This document shows positions 27,326-38,039 of a DNA stretch of 64,000 bases, piece by piece (position 1 is the first letter of the stretch; every line of letters starts with the position of its first letter). Position numbers and translations under genes: made by a program. Origin of the DNA: Cryptomeria japonica (lineage: Eukaryota > Streptophyta > Pinopsida > Cupressales > Cupressaceae); assembly GCF_030272615.1 (NCBI RefSeq), contig NC_081406.1, forward strand, positions 398,199,939 to 398,263,938. The letters run 5' to 3'. The notes under the pieces are model-generated. The model was not told the DNA's origin and made no database searches. It worked only from the letters and a program-made list of their open reading frames with translations.

Positions 27326-29629
27326 AGAATGTTTGAGGTCAGATCATGGTGGAGAATTCACATCCGATGAGTTTAATAAATTTTGTGATAAGAATGGTAT
27401 AAGGAGACAATTTTTTGGTCCCCGGACACCTCAGTAGAATGGAGTTGTGGAAAGGAAGAACACAACTATCTTGGATGCTGCTAGAACAATGATAATGGAA
27501 GCTAGTCTACCTCATATCTACTAGAGATAAGCAGTGAGAAAAATGGTTTATACATTCAACATAGTACATATCAAAGGAGAAATCAGTGAGACACCTTATT
27601 AATTATGGTTTGGCAATACACCTACAGTTAAGTATTTCAGAATCTTTGGTAGTAAATTTTATATCAAGAGAGATGATATCATTGGAAAATTTGATCCTAT
27701 ATGTGATGAAGGCATATTTCTTGGTTATTCTAATGAAATCAAGGCATATAGATGTTATAACAAGAGAGTGTAGAGAATTGTGGAGAGTGCTAATGTCAAG
27801 GTAGATGAGTTGAATAGAAGTCAAATAAGAGTTTATGAGCAAGAACCAGTGGTGGAAATGATTATATCTGAACTGGTAGAATCTTTACCGGAACAGAGTG
27901 TTGAACTAGTTACTTCGGTAGTATCAAAAAATTCAATAGTAACTAAAGAACCGGGAAGAGGAACAGAGAGTCAGAAGACTCCTAGTTATGTGAGATTGAA
28001 TCATTCAGAAGATCAGATCATTGGGGATAAGAACAATGGAGTGATGACAAGAAGAAGACTGACAACTAATGAGATATGTTTAATTTCTCAAGTTGAACTG
28101 GTATCAATAATTGAACCATGTAAAGATAAATGTTCGTTGAAAGCTATGGAAGAAGAATTAGATCAAATTGAGAAGAATAACACATGGACTTTAGTTCCCC
28201 GACCTAAAATTAAGAATGTTATTGGAACTCAATGGGTTTTTAGGAATAAATTGAATAAGGATGGTCAAGTTGTAAGGAATAAGGCTAGATTGGTTTGTAA
28301 AGGATATTCCTAGAAGGAAGGAATTGATTATGGTGAGACTTTTGCACCTATAGCTAGGATTGAAGCTGTAAGATTATTTCTTGCCTATGCTGCCCATAAG
28401 AACTACAAGGTTTATCAGATGGATGTTAAGTATGCATTTTTGAATGGGGATCTTGATAAGGAAGTTTATATTGAACAACCTGATGGTTTTTCACTATCAA
28501 ATGATATAAACATGGTTTGCAGGTTAAGGAAAGATTTATATGGATTGAAACAGGCACCTAGAGCTTAGTATGCAAGGTTGGATAAATATCTTTTGAAGCT
28601 TGGTTTTACTAAGGGTAATGCCAACAGAAATTTATATTATAAGGTCACTAATGATGATATACTGATTATTGAAGTATTTGTTGATGACATCATTTTTGGA
28701 GGTGAAGATAAGTTGTGCATGGAATTTTCTAAGATATGGAGAAAGAATTTGAAATGTCTATGATTGGGGAAATGAAATTTTTCTTAGGTTTGCAGATTAC
28801 TCAGACTGATAAAGGTATTTTCATCTGTCAAACTAAGTATGCTAGGGAATTGTTGAAGAAATTTGGTATGGGAGATTGTAAACCGATAAGTACTCCTATG
28901 ATTACAAGTGAGAAATTGACAAGGACAGATGTTTCTGCATTGGTAAATCCTACAAGATTCAAATATATGATTGGAGGTCTTCTTTATTTGACTCGAACTA
29001 GGCCTGACATAATGAATGCTATTTGTATTGCATCTAGATTTTAGAGTGATCCTAGAGAGAACCATGAGAGTGCAGTGAAAAGAATTTTTAGATACTTGCA
29101 AGGTACATCTAAATATGATTTGTGGTACCCTAAGGATGATGAATTTACTTTATGTGCATATACAAATGTTAATTGGGTTGGAAATGTTGATGACCAAAAT
29201 AGTACTTCTGGTGGATATTTCTTTCTTAGAAAGAAGTTGGTTTCATGGATTAGAAAGAAACAATCATGTACTTCTTTATCTACTCCTGAAGTTGAGTATG
29301 TTGCTACTACTACTAATTGTACACAGGTTATACGGATGAAGCAAATGTTCAAGGATATCAAGGTGCATTGCACTAGACTGGTAGTTATTCACTATGATAA
29401 CTCTGCTGCTATTGACATATCAAAGAATCCGGTATTTCACTCTAACACAAAGCACATATCTATCAAGTATAAATTTTTGAAGGAGAAGGTGGAAGAAAAT
29501 GAAGTTAGAATGGTTTATGTGAACACTAAAGAGAAGATTGCAGATATTTTTACTAAACCTTTGCCTAATGAACCATTTGAGTACCTGAGAGATAGGTTAA
29601 TGGTTTCTGCCCCTCAGACAAAGAATTGA
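27326..29629 (+). pseudogene. Sir-2 pol remnant: integrase C-half, reverse transcriptase, RNase H
   Basis: The order is Copia-type, integrase before reverse transcriptase. Integrase: RSDHGGEF near 27340 and NGVVERKN near 27440. Reverse transcriptase: '[16 protein letters not shown]' near 28410, '[10 protein letters not shown]' and 'FVDDIIF' near 28680. RNase H: a 'NVNWVGN' block near 29166 where active Copia copies have two Asp (DADW), so it is catalytically dead. The end is 'IADIFTKPLPNEPFEYLRD'. One frameshift lies near 28735. At least seven in-frame stops are present, most of them TAG at former Gln or Trp codons. It cannot make enzyme. Confidence 0.85.
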
Positions 29630-29702
29630 TTGATGCTTTTTGGCATTAGTCTGATATGTATTATCAGAGATATTGTTCATTCTGGCACTGATGTGGGGAT
29701 GA

Positions 29703-30040
29703 TACTATTTAGGGGGAGTAGTTAGCTTTGTGTTTTAGTGGTTTATGTTTTTTCTTTGATATTTATATCAGATTTATGGCATTGATATCAAAGGGGGAGA
29801 GATATTGATGTGAAAAACTTAAGGAGTGGTATACATTAGGGGGAGAGATATATGTGTAATTTAGAGCTTTACAGAGATATCATTTACAAGGGGAGTTTGG
29901 TCTTTGTTTTAGAACTTCATTGCTATATCTTTGAGTGGGAGATTGTTGGTTGTCTTCCATTGGGGGAGACTTGTTTGGCATTTCTTGGTACTTAGATGTT
30001 TTTCACATCTAGTGTTGCCATCAATTCCAACGGGGGAGAT
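29703..30040 (+). promoter_or_regulatory. Sir-2 multiple polypurine tracts
   Basis: Purine runs of the AGGGGGAG type occur at about 29712, 29792, 29849, 29889 and 29960, and the last, CCAACGGGGGAGAT (30027-30040), touches the 3' LTR. Several polypurine tracts between pol and the 3' LTR are a described Sirevirus trait. Confidence 0.75.
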
Positions 30041-30342
30041 TGTTGGCCATTTGGAGGATTTGATTATGTGTTGCATTGATGTTTTGTCATTGATGTCAAC
30101 ACTAGCTATTTGGGATGCTTTACCAACACCCTTCTGGTCTAGGTAGGTTGTGTAGTTTTTGGTTGGTTTGGATTCGGCATGATTCGGTATGCTCCAGTAT
30201 GATTTGGTTATGGAATTAGCTTAATCATGTTCATATTCAGTCAGTTGGTTTTGATCTGGTGATCAGATGCTATCATGTTTTCTTGGAAGCTTGGTTTGTG
30301 ATTTCGGTGAGGGTTTCATTGGCAGAGCTTTGATGAAGATCT
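30041..30342 (+). repeat. Sir-2 3' LTR, first part
   Basis: TGTTGGCCATTTGGAGG onward, ending at the TSD GATCT (30338-30342) of the NAG-4 insertion. Confidence 0.9.
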
Positions 30343-31269
30343 TGTTGGGATCTGAGAACACTAAGAGAGGGGGGGGAGGAGGGTGAATCAATGTTCTATT
30401 GGAATGAACAATTTTTAAATTTTTAAACCATGCATGTATGTACCGGTAAACAAATAAGCATATAACAAGAAGCAAATAAACCATCCACATAAATGAGCAC
30501 CATAACACACATAATTTATATGTGGAAAACCTCAATGAGGAAAAACCACGGTGGGATTTGTGACCCACAACATCAGTTCACTAGCCATATGAAAAGATAT
30601 TACATAAAATAGGGGCCTACACTTGCAAGAAGGCACACTGCCTAGAGCATACTGCTCATCACTAAAGAGCCTCACTAACTACAAGCTTTCTGCCAAAGTA
30701 AATTACTAAAAATGAACTCAAGAATGCATCTGCTATGCCAGATAGAGTTCCAGTTCTGGTTCTGCTCTATATCGATTCACAAACTTGAACTATTGCCGGT
30801 ATTACTTCTCCTCCAAGAATGATTTCCAAGCTATCTATAGATCATTGCATGATATAATGTTTGTATACAAAAATGATCTATATACATATATTTTGCATCT
30901 CATAGTTTTTCTATACCTATATATGTCTATCTCTATTCCATCACAATACTATCATATATTAAATTAACCTAGCAGATTGACTTATATACCTATTACACAT
31001 GATATGATTTATGTCATCTTACAATGCATTTACAAAAGATATTCATTGTCGGCCTCGACAATAATTACAAAATGATTTATTAAATAAATCTTCCTTGATG
31101 TCAGCTTCCTTGAAGTATTGATGCCGGTGTCGGTGCCAGTGTAGGCCTGAATTCTTCCAATGTTGGTATCTACCGGTATATGCCTCCTAGTGCCAGTTTG
31201 TGACTTCCATTAGATATTGTTGCCATCAATGAAAAACAAAATGAATCCAATGAGTGTCAATTGGCAACA
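30343..31269 (-). repeat. NAG-4 3' LTR
   Basis: TGTTGGGATCTGAGAACACT at the left end and GGCAACA at the right end. It pairs with 36180-37091. Confidence 0.92.
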
Positions 31270-31283
31270 ATCTCCCCCTTTGG
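31270..31283 (-). promoter_or_regulatory. NAG-4 polypurine tract
   Basis: CCAAAGGGGGAGAT on the minus strand against the 3' LTR. A second copy with CAAAGGGGGAG is near 31403-31413. Confidence 0.85.
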
Positions 31284-31479
31284 CATTGATGGCAACACTC
31301 ATGTGAAAAATGGATCCCCTACAGGTGTGGTCCCGCTGAGCAATACACTCCATATACTCCATTTGATAATATTTTCTTTGATATTTTTTCACATATATAT
31401 ATACTCCCCCTTTGAGATTAATGCCAAAGACTAGTGAAAGAATAAAAGAATGAAAGAATACTATTAGTGTCACTTGAGA

Positions 31480-34400
31480 TTAGTCATATTCAGGATTTAT
31501 GGGTATGCCTTTTGTAGCAACTGAAGATGCATGTCCTAGCCTCATTTGAATGTATGAGATATCAATGCAAGTCCACTGAGTAAGTGGGCAAGTGATTCCT
31601 TCTCCTGGGTATCTACTAGTGTGGGTTTTGCTAGCATATCCATGTATTCTTTGTTGTGAACACCCAATGAATCAAGTCTAGGGCTTACCAATCCTCTTAA
31701 ATTTATTTCTCTCCTTATTATTTTATCTTTCTCCTTCTCAAAAGGAAAAACTTGGTTCTCCAAGGACAAAATTTGTCCATCAACAGATGTAGTCAGTGCA
31801 GTTAGTCCATCAAAAGAGTTAGCAATATTAGCCATTTTGTCATATAACTCCTTCAATATGCTATCTACATTGGCTATAAGATTTCCTAAATTACAACATA
31901 CTCTGTAGATATTAGTACATTGATTTAAACAAATTTCAATGGGAATAAGCTTGTCTTCTATTTTCTTCTTCCCAGATCTATGAGTTGATTAAAAGCTGCT
32001 ATTTTTGCTGCAGAGAAACTGTCCAAAGCCTGTCAGTCTGCAATCTATCTCAATGATTGATAATTATTTGATATGTGCTCTGTTAAAGTTTTGAGCTGAC
32101 CGGAAGGGCTTGCTCCATCCTCAATCTGACAGTCAGGCATTATTATATGTAGTACAAAGACCGATTGATCAATTAACCCTTTGTCTATAGTTCCTTCCTT
32201 TAGCAATTTTTGAGTGGCCATCATCATTAATTCTGTTGGACTTAACTTAGAGACTGATTTATTCTCAACCTGAGAAGTGTCAATTACCAAAAATCTTTCT
32301 GGGGAATCAATTTTACTTGCTAGTATGGACTCAGTTGATTTTACCTTGTCCATCTCAACCTCTTTTGCACCGGTGGCTTCGCCACTTGGTGCAATATCAG
32401 TTACTGCTGGTGGAGTATCATCCATAGTGTTTCCAGTGCCCTGTACATTCTCTTGCTCAAAATTGGTCTATGCTAGTACATAATGTACACTCTCTTTAAC
32501 TGTCGGTTGTGGTTGTGCCAAAACTAGAGTTGAACTACCCAAAATACCCTTTCCTTTTGATTTGTCAAGAATGGTGGGGGATGTTGCCTTTGCAAATTCT
32601 TCTTGAGATATGAGAAAGTCTAGGTTTTTCTGAAAGAATTTTGTCCATCCCTTACTTGTCTCATTTATCACCTCATTTACTCTTCCCATCATAAGGCTTA
32701 TCTGTCGGTTTTTACTACTAAAAATTGTCCTATTAGTAGTATCTATAAATCTTTTCATCTCTTCATTATTTATATTACCTCATTGTTCCAAAAGTGCAAC
32801 TTCCTTGATTTCCCTATCCCTCTTGATAGCATCAAGTCTTCTAGCCTCAAGTTTATTATACAGGGATAAAGGTATCTCCTTCAAAACTTCAACTAAGGCT
32901 TTCTTATAAATGTCTATATATAGTAAAATAGCCTCTTCTAACTCATTTTGCTCATGTTCTTCAAAATCTTCATAATACTTTGATATATTCTTTAATATTC
33001 CATCTTTTGTAGCTTCATCAATAATTTTAGCATAGGTCATTTTTGTCTTACTAGTTTCAGTATCATCACCCTTCTGCTTTTTGCTTGTGGTTGCCAGTGT
33101 GATTGGTTTCCTCTCTTGCATAGGCTTCCTTACTGGTGGCGGAGGTGCAGCAGGCTAAGCTGCCTTTCTGAAAAGTCTCCTCCTAGGTTCTTCCTTCTGT
33201 TGCTCTACCACTGGTTTTACCACATTCTTCCTTTGCACCCTTATGAAAGCCAAAGGCTCATTATCCTTAGAGTCAGAGTCACAAGTGATAGGAGAAATGT
33301 GTACTTGTGGCTTCTTCACTTCTTCAATAGCAACCTCTGCTGGTTTAGCAGTCTGTTTTGATTTGGAACCCAGTTGAGTGTCTATCTTATGCAACACATC
33401 TTGTATATATGTAGACATCTTTTCTATTTTCTTCTCTCTTCTCTTCCTATTAAAACTGGTTTTCACTTCAAGAGCCTTCTCTCCCGCTATACCAAAATGT
33501 TATGTCTTATCATATAATGGGGCATGTACAACATCTTTGCATAGAGCTCAAAAATGCTATCATCTACCTCATGTCCAAGCTTTGTAATCCAGATTTGCCT
33601 GGGTTCAACTCTTCCATAAGAGTTTCATCAATTTTCACCATGAAACATATGTCAGTGGAGTACTTATCCACAATATTCTTTGAAATTCTCTCCCTTTTCC
33701 TCATGTTTTCTTGAAAAGTCTTAAAATACTCCCAAAGTTTCTCATCTCCGCCGGTACCAAGGCTGGTGATAACTATCTTGATCTCCATACCTACCGGTAT
33801 GTCATGAGCCCATTGCTTCTTTCCTAAACCAGGTAGCTCATTAAGGAAGTAAAGCATTAAACAAACAATTAAGTTTCCATATCTAAAGGTGCCTTTCTTG
33901 GTTCCTTTGATCTTAGTAAGGTTTAGCATTAACTCACTCCTCATCCATTCACATAAGTCATACTTCACATTATTCTTTAGCATCTGATATGCGGCATGAA
34001 TGCATGAACTTGCAATAGAATTCAATCAGTTGGATTGAGTTACCTTATATCCTATGATCATGCTTGTAAACTTTATTTCTGTGTTGGTTATTGTGCTTAT
34101 CCTCATTGATCTGCTATCAGATGTAGCACCAGTGATTTTTTTGACCTCTGTGTTGGAAATCTTCTTGCCAGGTTCTTGTCCAACCCTGGGTAAGTTGATG
34201 ACAACCTGAATTGTCTCCTTTGTGATAATGTAAGTCATATATAGCCAAATGAATTCATTGTGAACCCTACTCAAAATGTATTTGATCACCTCATCCTTGA
34301 ATTCCCATATGTACAGAATACCGATTAACCCTAGATCCTCAAATGCTTTGAATTTTGGTTTGATCATTCCGGTGTCTCCTAGTATCACTATTTCATACAT

Positions 34401-34622
34401 GCTTTTTATGTCTTCAGTACCCAAATCCTCAAGAGTGCAGTGAATGTATGCCCTCACATCTTCAACATACATTACTTCGTCAGGAACCCCAGAAAATACT
34501 CCCGCAGAGTCTTCCTTCTTGGCAATTTCAGGAACCTCCTTAAAAACTGGCCTTAACCTATCCTTGACTTTGACAACAGTGGGATTTGTAATAAAAGTAG
34601 GTGTTGAAGATCTAGATGCCAT
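31480..34622 (-). pseudogene. NAG-4 ORF2, lightly broken; about 1,000-residue protein of unknown function
   Basis: It starts at 34622 (MASRSSTPTFITNPTVVKVK). Pieces are 34622-34026 (198 codons), 34025-33564, 33466-33155, 33121-32780, 32758-32468, 32425-32045 and 31856-31542. Blocks shared with NAG-3 at high identity are 'VEDVRAYIHCTLEDLG', 'MIIGYKVTQSN', 'KYDLCEWMRSELMLNL', 'KKQWAHDIPVG' and the C-terminal 'LKELYDKMANIANSFDGL' coiled-coil-like stretch. The middle is basic and Pro-rich, then Ser/Thr-rich. The gap from ORF1 to ORF2 is short (about 300 bases). No enzyme motif is seen. It may be an accessory or structural protein; function unknown. Confidence 0.65.
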
Positions 34623-34959
34623 GTCGAGAAATACATGAGAGTGAATGTCGGTGGAAAATTGAGTGATCCAGATAATTGCTCAAAACCCTCTCTCAATGCT
34701 TTGATCACTCTTAATTCGCCTTTACTTCTCTCTGATTGCTTGAATGCTCGATGAGTGAAAATGAATTCACTTACCCTCTTTTATCAGCAAATAAAAACCC
34801 TAAATTTCTATAATTAATGCTTCACCAACAACCCTACGGATGTCAGTTTCACAGTTATGCGTCAGGGTAACCTTGATAGATGATGAACACATTTCTCCAG
34901 ATCTCTTTCCAGATTTCCTTAGATCTCTTCCAGGGTAATATGCAAAATTTAGCATTGAC

Positions 34960-36138
34960 TTTGCCAACCCCTAAGGCTTTTGCCTCAGTTACCAGTGGAA
35001 TTTCCTATCGATGGAGGAATACTCTGTTCTACTGGTGGATTTGTCGGTATAGATCCATCTCCACTTTGTTCTTCAGATTTTCTAACCCATCTCTTGGTGT
35101 GATCTTGTTGTATTTCATCTACCTTCTGCTTTGCTTTTTTCATTATTAACTAGTTGAGTCGTGCTTATGCAATACTTAGAAATATGACCTATTTTGTTGC
35201 ATGCAACAATGTTCTTCTGAATTGCTTTGACATATCTGGTATTATTATTTCTTGACCTACAATAATTAAAAAAATGTCCAAACTTTCCACATGAATGACA
35301 ATTAACATTCATTCTATAATCTTCTGATCTATGACCATATTTCTTGTAGTTTGTGCATTGACCAGGAACAAAATTGTAGTTTTGATTTGCCTTATTTCTA
35401 CATTGTTTCCATATGCCCAAATTTATTGTAAAAAAAACATCTACCATTGAATTTATAAGCATTAGATTGCCTTACTGGTTTCCTTTGTTATGATAAGTTT
35501 TGCATATCGGTTGTCTAATCTTCAGTAGCAGTATCAGAGCTTTCACCTTGTACAAATCCAAGTCCTCTAGAACCATCAATCTGTCTTTGTCTTTTTAGTA
35601 AGTCATCCAACTATGCAACACTGATCCTAAAATTATATTTATACTCACTTGCAGTAGTTAGATCATCTCTCAGAGTAGTTACTTTCCTTTCAAATTCTTG
35701 TTCATTATTCTGGGAGTGTGCCAAATTAGTCCTCAATAGATTATTCTCATGAGTCAATCTTCCACATTCATCAAACTTGTTCTCCAAAGATAAAACAAGA
35801 TTATCTTCCTTCTTCTTTATGTCCTCAATATCTTTTGATAACCTCGTGGTCAGATCTTGCATTTCATTTTTCATGAGCATGTTTGCTAGACTCAGTTTCA
35901 GACATTGTTCCTTAAGAGAATTCTTCTCCTCATCATGTGGTTGTTGCAGAAGTTCTTTTCTCTTGGCTTGAGCAGATGATAACCTTTCTTGTAGGATAAG
36001 AATGAATTCGTTTGTAGAATTCAATTCTTCTTGCAATTTCAAGTTCTTCATTCTTTCAACATCATAATCCTCAAGAGCCATCTCAAGTTGCTTCTCCATA
36101 GCCATGTTAAAAGATTCCGGTTTCAGGATCTTCCTCAA
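34960..36138 (-). pseudogene. NAG-4 ORF1, gag-like: coiled coil and four-knuckle zinc region
   Basis: The open stretch 36138-35611 (175 codons) starts directly after the primer site; MAMEKQLEMALEDYDVERM is the likely true start. It encodes a long coiled coil. After a frameshift the zinc region is read in 35462-35115: C-T-N-Y-K-K-Y-G-H (second Cys lost to Tyr), C-H-S-C-G-K-F-G-H-F-F-N-Y-C (complete), and a third, A-C-N-K-I-G-H-I-S-K-Y-C, whose first Cys is gone. The tail VDEIQQDHTKRWV-KS is shared with NAG-3. No capsid domain or protease is recognisable. It is gag-like by position and knuckles. Confidence 0.65.
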
Positions 36139-36165
36139 GCTGTTAAAATTCTTCTAAGGTACTAG

Positions 36166-36177
36166 GATCTGATACCA
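36166..36177 (-). promoter_or_regulatory. NAG-4 primer binding site
   Basis: TGGTATCAGATC on the minus strand, two bases from the 5' LTR. It matches the initiator Met tRNA complement over ten bases. Confidence 0.85.
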
Positions 36178-36179
36178 AT

Positions 36180-37091
36180 TGTTGGGATCTGAGAACAATG
36201 AGGGGAGGGGGGTGAGTTAGTGTTCTGCCGAAATGAACAATTTTTAACTTTCTAAACCATGCATGTATGTACCGGTAAACAAATAAGCATATAACAAGAA
36301 GCAAATAAACCATCCACATAAATGAACACCATAACACACATAATTTATACGTGGAAAACCTCAATGAGGAAAAACCATGGTGGGATTTGTGACCCACAAT
36401 ATTAGTTCACTGGCCATATGAAAAGATATTACATAAAAAAGGGGTCTACACTTGCAGGAAGGCATACTTCCTAGAGCATGCTACTCATTACTAAAGAGCC
36501 TCACTGACTACAAGCTTTTTGCCAAAGTAAATTACTGAAAATGAACTCAAGAATGCATCTGCTATGCCAGATAGAGTTTCGGTTCTAGTTCTACTCTATA
36601 ACAGTTCACAAAATTGAACTATTGGCGGTATTACTTCTCCTCCAAGAATGCTTTCCAAGCTATCTATAGATCATTGCATGATATAATGTTTGTATACAAA
36701 AATGATCTCCATACATATATTGCGCATCTCATAGTTCTACTATACCTATATATGTCTATCTCTATTTCATCACAATACCATCATATATAAAATTAACCTA
36801 GGAGACTGACTTATATACCTATTACACATGATATGCCTTATGTTGGCTTACAATGCATTTACAAAAGATATTCAATGTCAACCTCAACAATAATTACAAA
36901 ATGATTTATTAAATAAATCTTCGTTGATGTCGACTTCCTTGAAGTATTGATGTCAGTGCCAGTGTAGGCCTAAATGCTTCCAATGCCGGTATCTATCGAT
37001 ATATGCCTCCTAGTGTCAGTTTGTGACTTTCATCAGATCTTGTTGCCATCAATGACAACAAAATGAATCCAATGAGTGTCAATTGCCAACA
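36180..37091 (-). repeat. NAG-4 5' LTR
   Basis: TGTTGGGATCTGAGAACAAT at the left end, GCCAACA at the right end, then TSD GATCT. Confidence 0.92.
36809..36820 (-). promoter_or_regulatory. Predicted TATA box in the NAG-4 5' LTR
   Basis: AGGTATATAAGT on the minus strand, the same word as in the NAG-3 LTR, about 270 bp inside the LTR. Confidence 0.6.
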
Positions 37092-37096
37092 GATCT

Positions 37097-38019
37097 TTGA
37101 TGATATGCATAAGTGGTGTTGGCGCAACTTCTGGTATGGATTCAAGATGCTGATGGTGATCATGTTCAAGACTTGGTGGATTGGGATTATTGCTTTGGCA
37201 TGTATGGACCTACATTGGGTCCTAGTTGATCTAGGTTATGGACCTACTAAATATAATTTATGGTTAGACCTCTCGATGTGTTTTCAGGATGTCTTATGAG
37301 TTGGATATTATTTGTTTGGTCCAAAGTTGACATGTTTTATAATTATGTAATTTATTTATTGTCTGGTGGCCGAGTTGATTGTTTATGGTCGAGGGTTTGT
37401 ATATATATGATGTAAGATCTCATTGTAGAGAATAGGGATCATGGAAAGGGATATGGATATGTAATGTGCGAATAATGTAATATCATCCAAGCAGAGGATT
37501 TGGTTGATCATTGGAGATCAAGTTGGGTTTATGTAAGAGGATTTAGTCCTCGGGTATTGAACTTTGTTGGAACTATACTTAGGCATAGGAGATGCTATCT
37601 TTGCAGTTCATTCATTCTTCTGGATTGTAGTCTAGATTTCTATGTAGTCAATGAGACTCCTTTTGTGATGAGCAGTGCGCTATAGGCTATTGGCCTTCCT
37701 ACAAGTGTAGGCCCCTCAATTGTAATTCACATACTTACTGCAGAAGCATTATCTGATTGTGGGTAGGCTTCCCACCTTGGTTTTTCCATTTACCGAATTT
37801 TCCACGTATAAATATTGGTATCTTGTGGATGGTATTTATTCTCTGATTATTGTTTATGATTAATTGGTTTAACTGATATTCTAGTATTTGGTTTAAGCAT
37901 TCTGATATTAATGTTTTCGGTTTTGGTATTAAAGTTTTAATTGCTAAATATTCTAGTAATCTGTTACAATTGAGTCACCCCCCTCCCAGTTGTCTTCTAG
38001 TTATTTGAACTGTCTAAAA
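37097..38019 (+). repeat. Sir-2 3' LTR, second part
   Basis: It continues the LTR after NAG-4: 'gatgatatgcataagtggtg' at about 37099 matches 27277 of the 5' LTR. It contains the C-tract motif near 37974-37989. Both parts together give an LTR of about 1.2 kb. Confidence 0.88.
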
Positions 38020-38039
38020 ATAAATGCTTGCCAACATAT

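Larger units (their letters stand above)
30343..37091 (-). mobile_element. NAG-4: complete NAG element inserted in the Sir-2 3' LTR
   Basis: LTRs at 30343-31269 and 36180-37091 (927 and 912 bp). An exact TSD GATCT lies at 30338-30342 and 37092-37096. Primer site 36166-36177, polypurine tract 31270-31283. ORF1 and ORF2 are on the minus strand; no polymerase domain is present anywhere in the 4.9-kb interior. The unmutated TSD and its place as the innermost insertion make it one of the youngest elements here. Confidence 0.92.
26977..38019 (+). mobile_element. Sir-2: Copia element with large internal deletion, nested in NAG-2 and itself carrying NAG-4
   Basis: TSD ATAAA at 26972-26976 and 38020-38024. 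The NAG-2 sequence on either side rejoins to match the uninterrupted sequence of NAG-3 near 22735-22765. The 5' LTR keeps only about 350 bp and passes directly into integrase sequence near 27320, so primer site, gag, protease and the integrase N-terminus are gone. The 3' LTR (30041-38019) is split by NAG-4. A ladder of polypurine tracts precedes the 3' LTR, a Sirevirus trait. The right terminus reads CTAAAA rather than the expected CCAACA. Confidence 0.85.
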
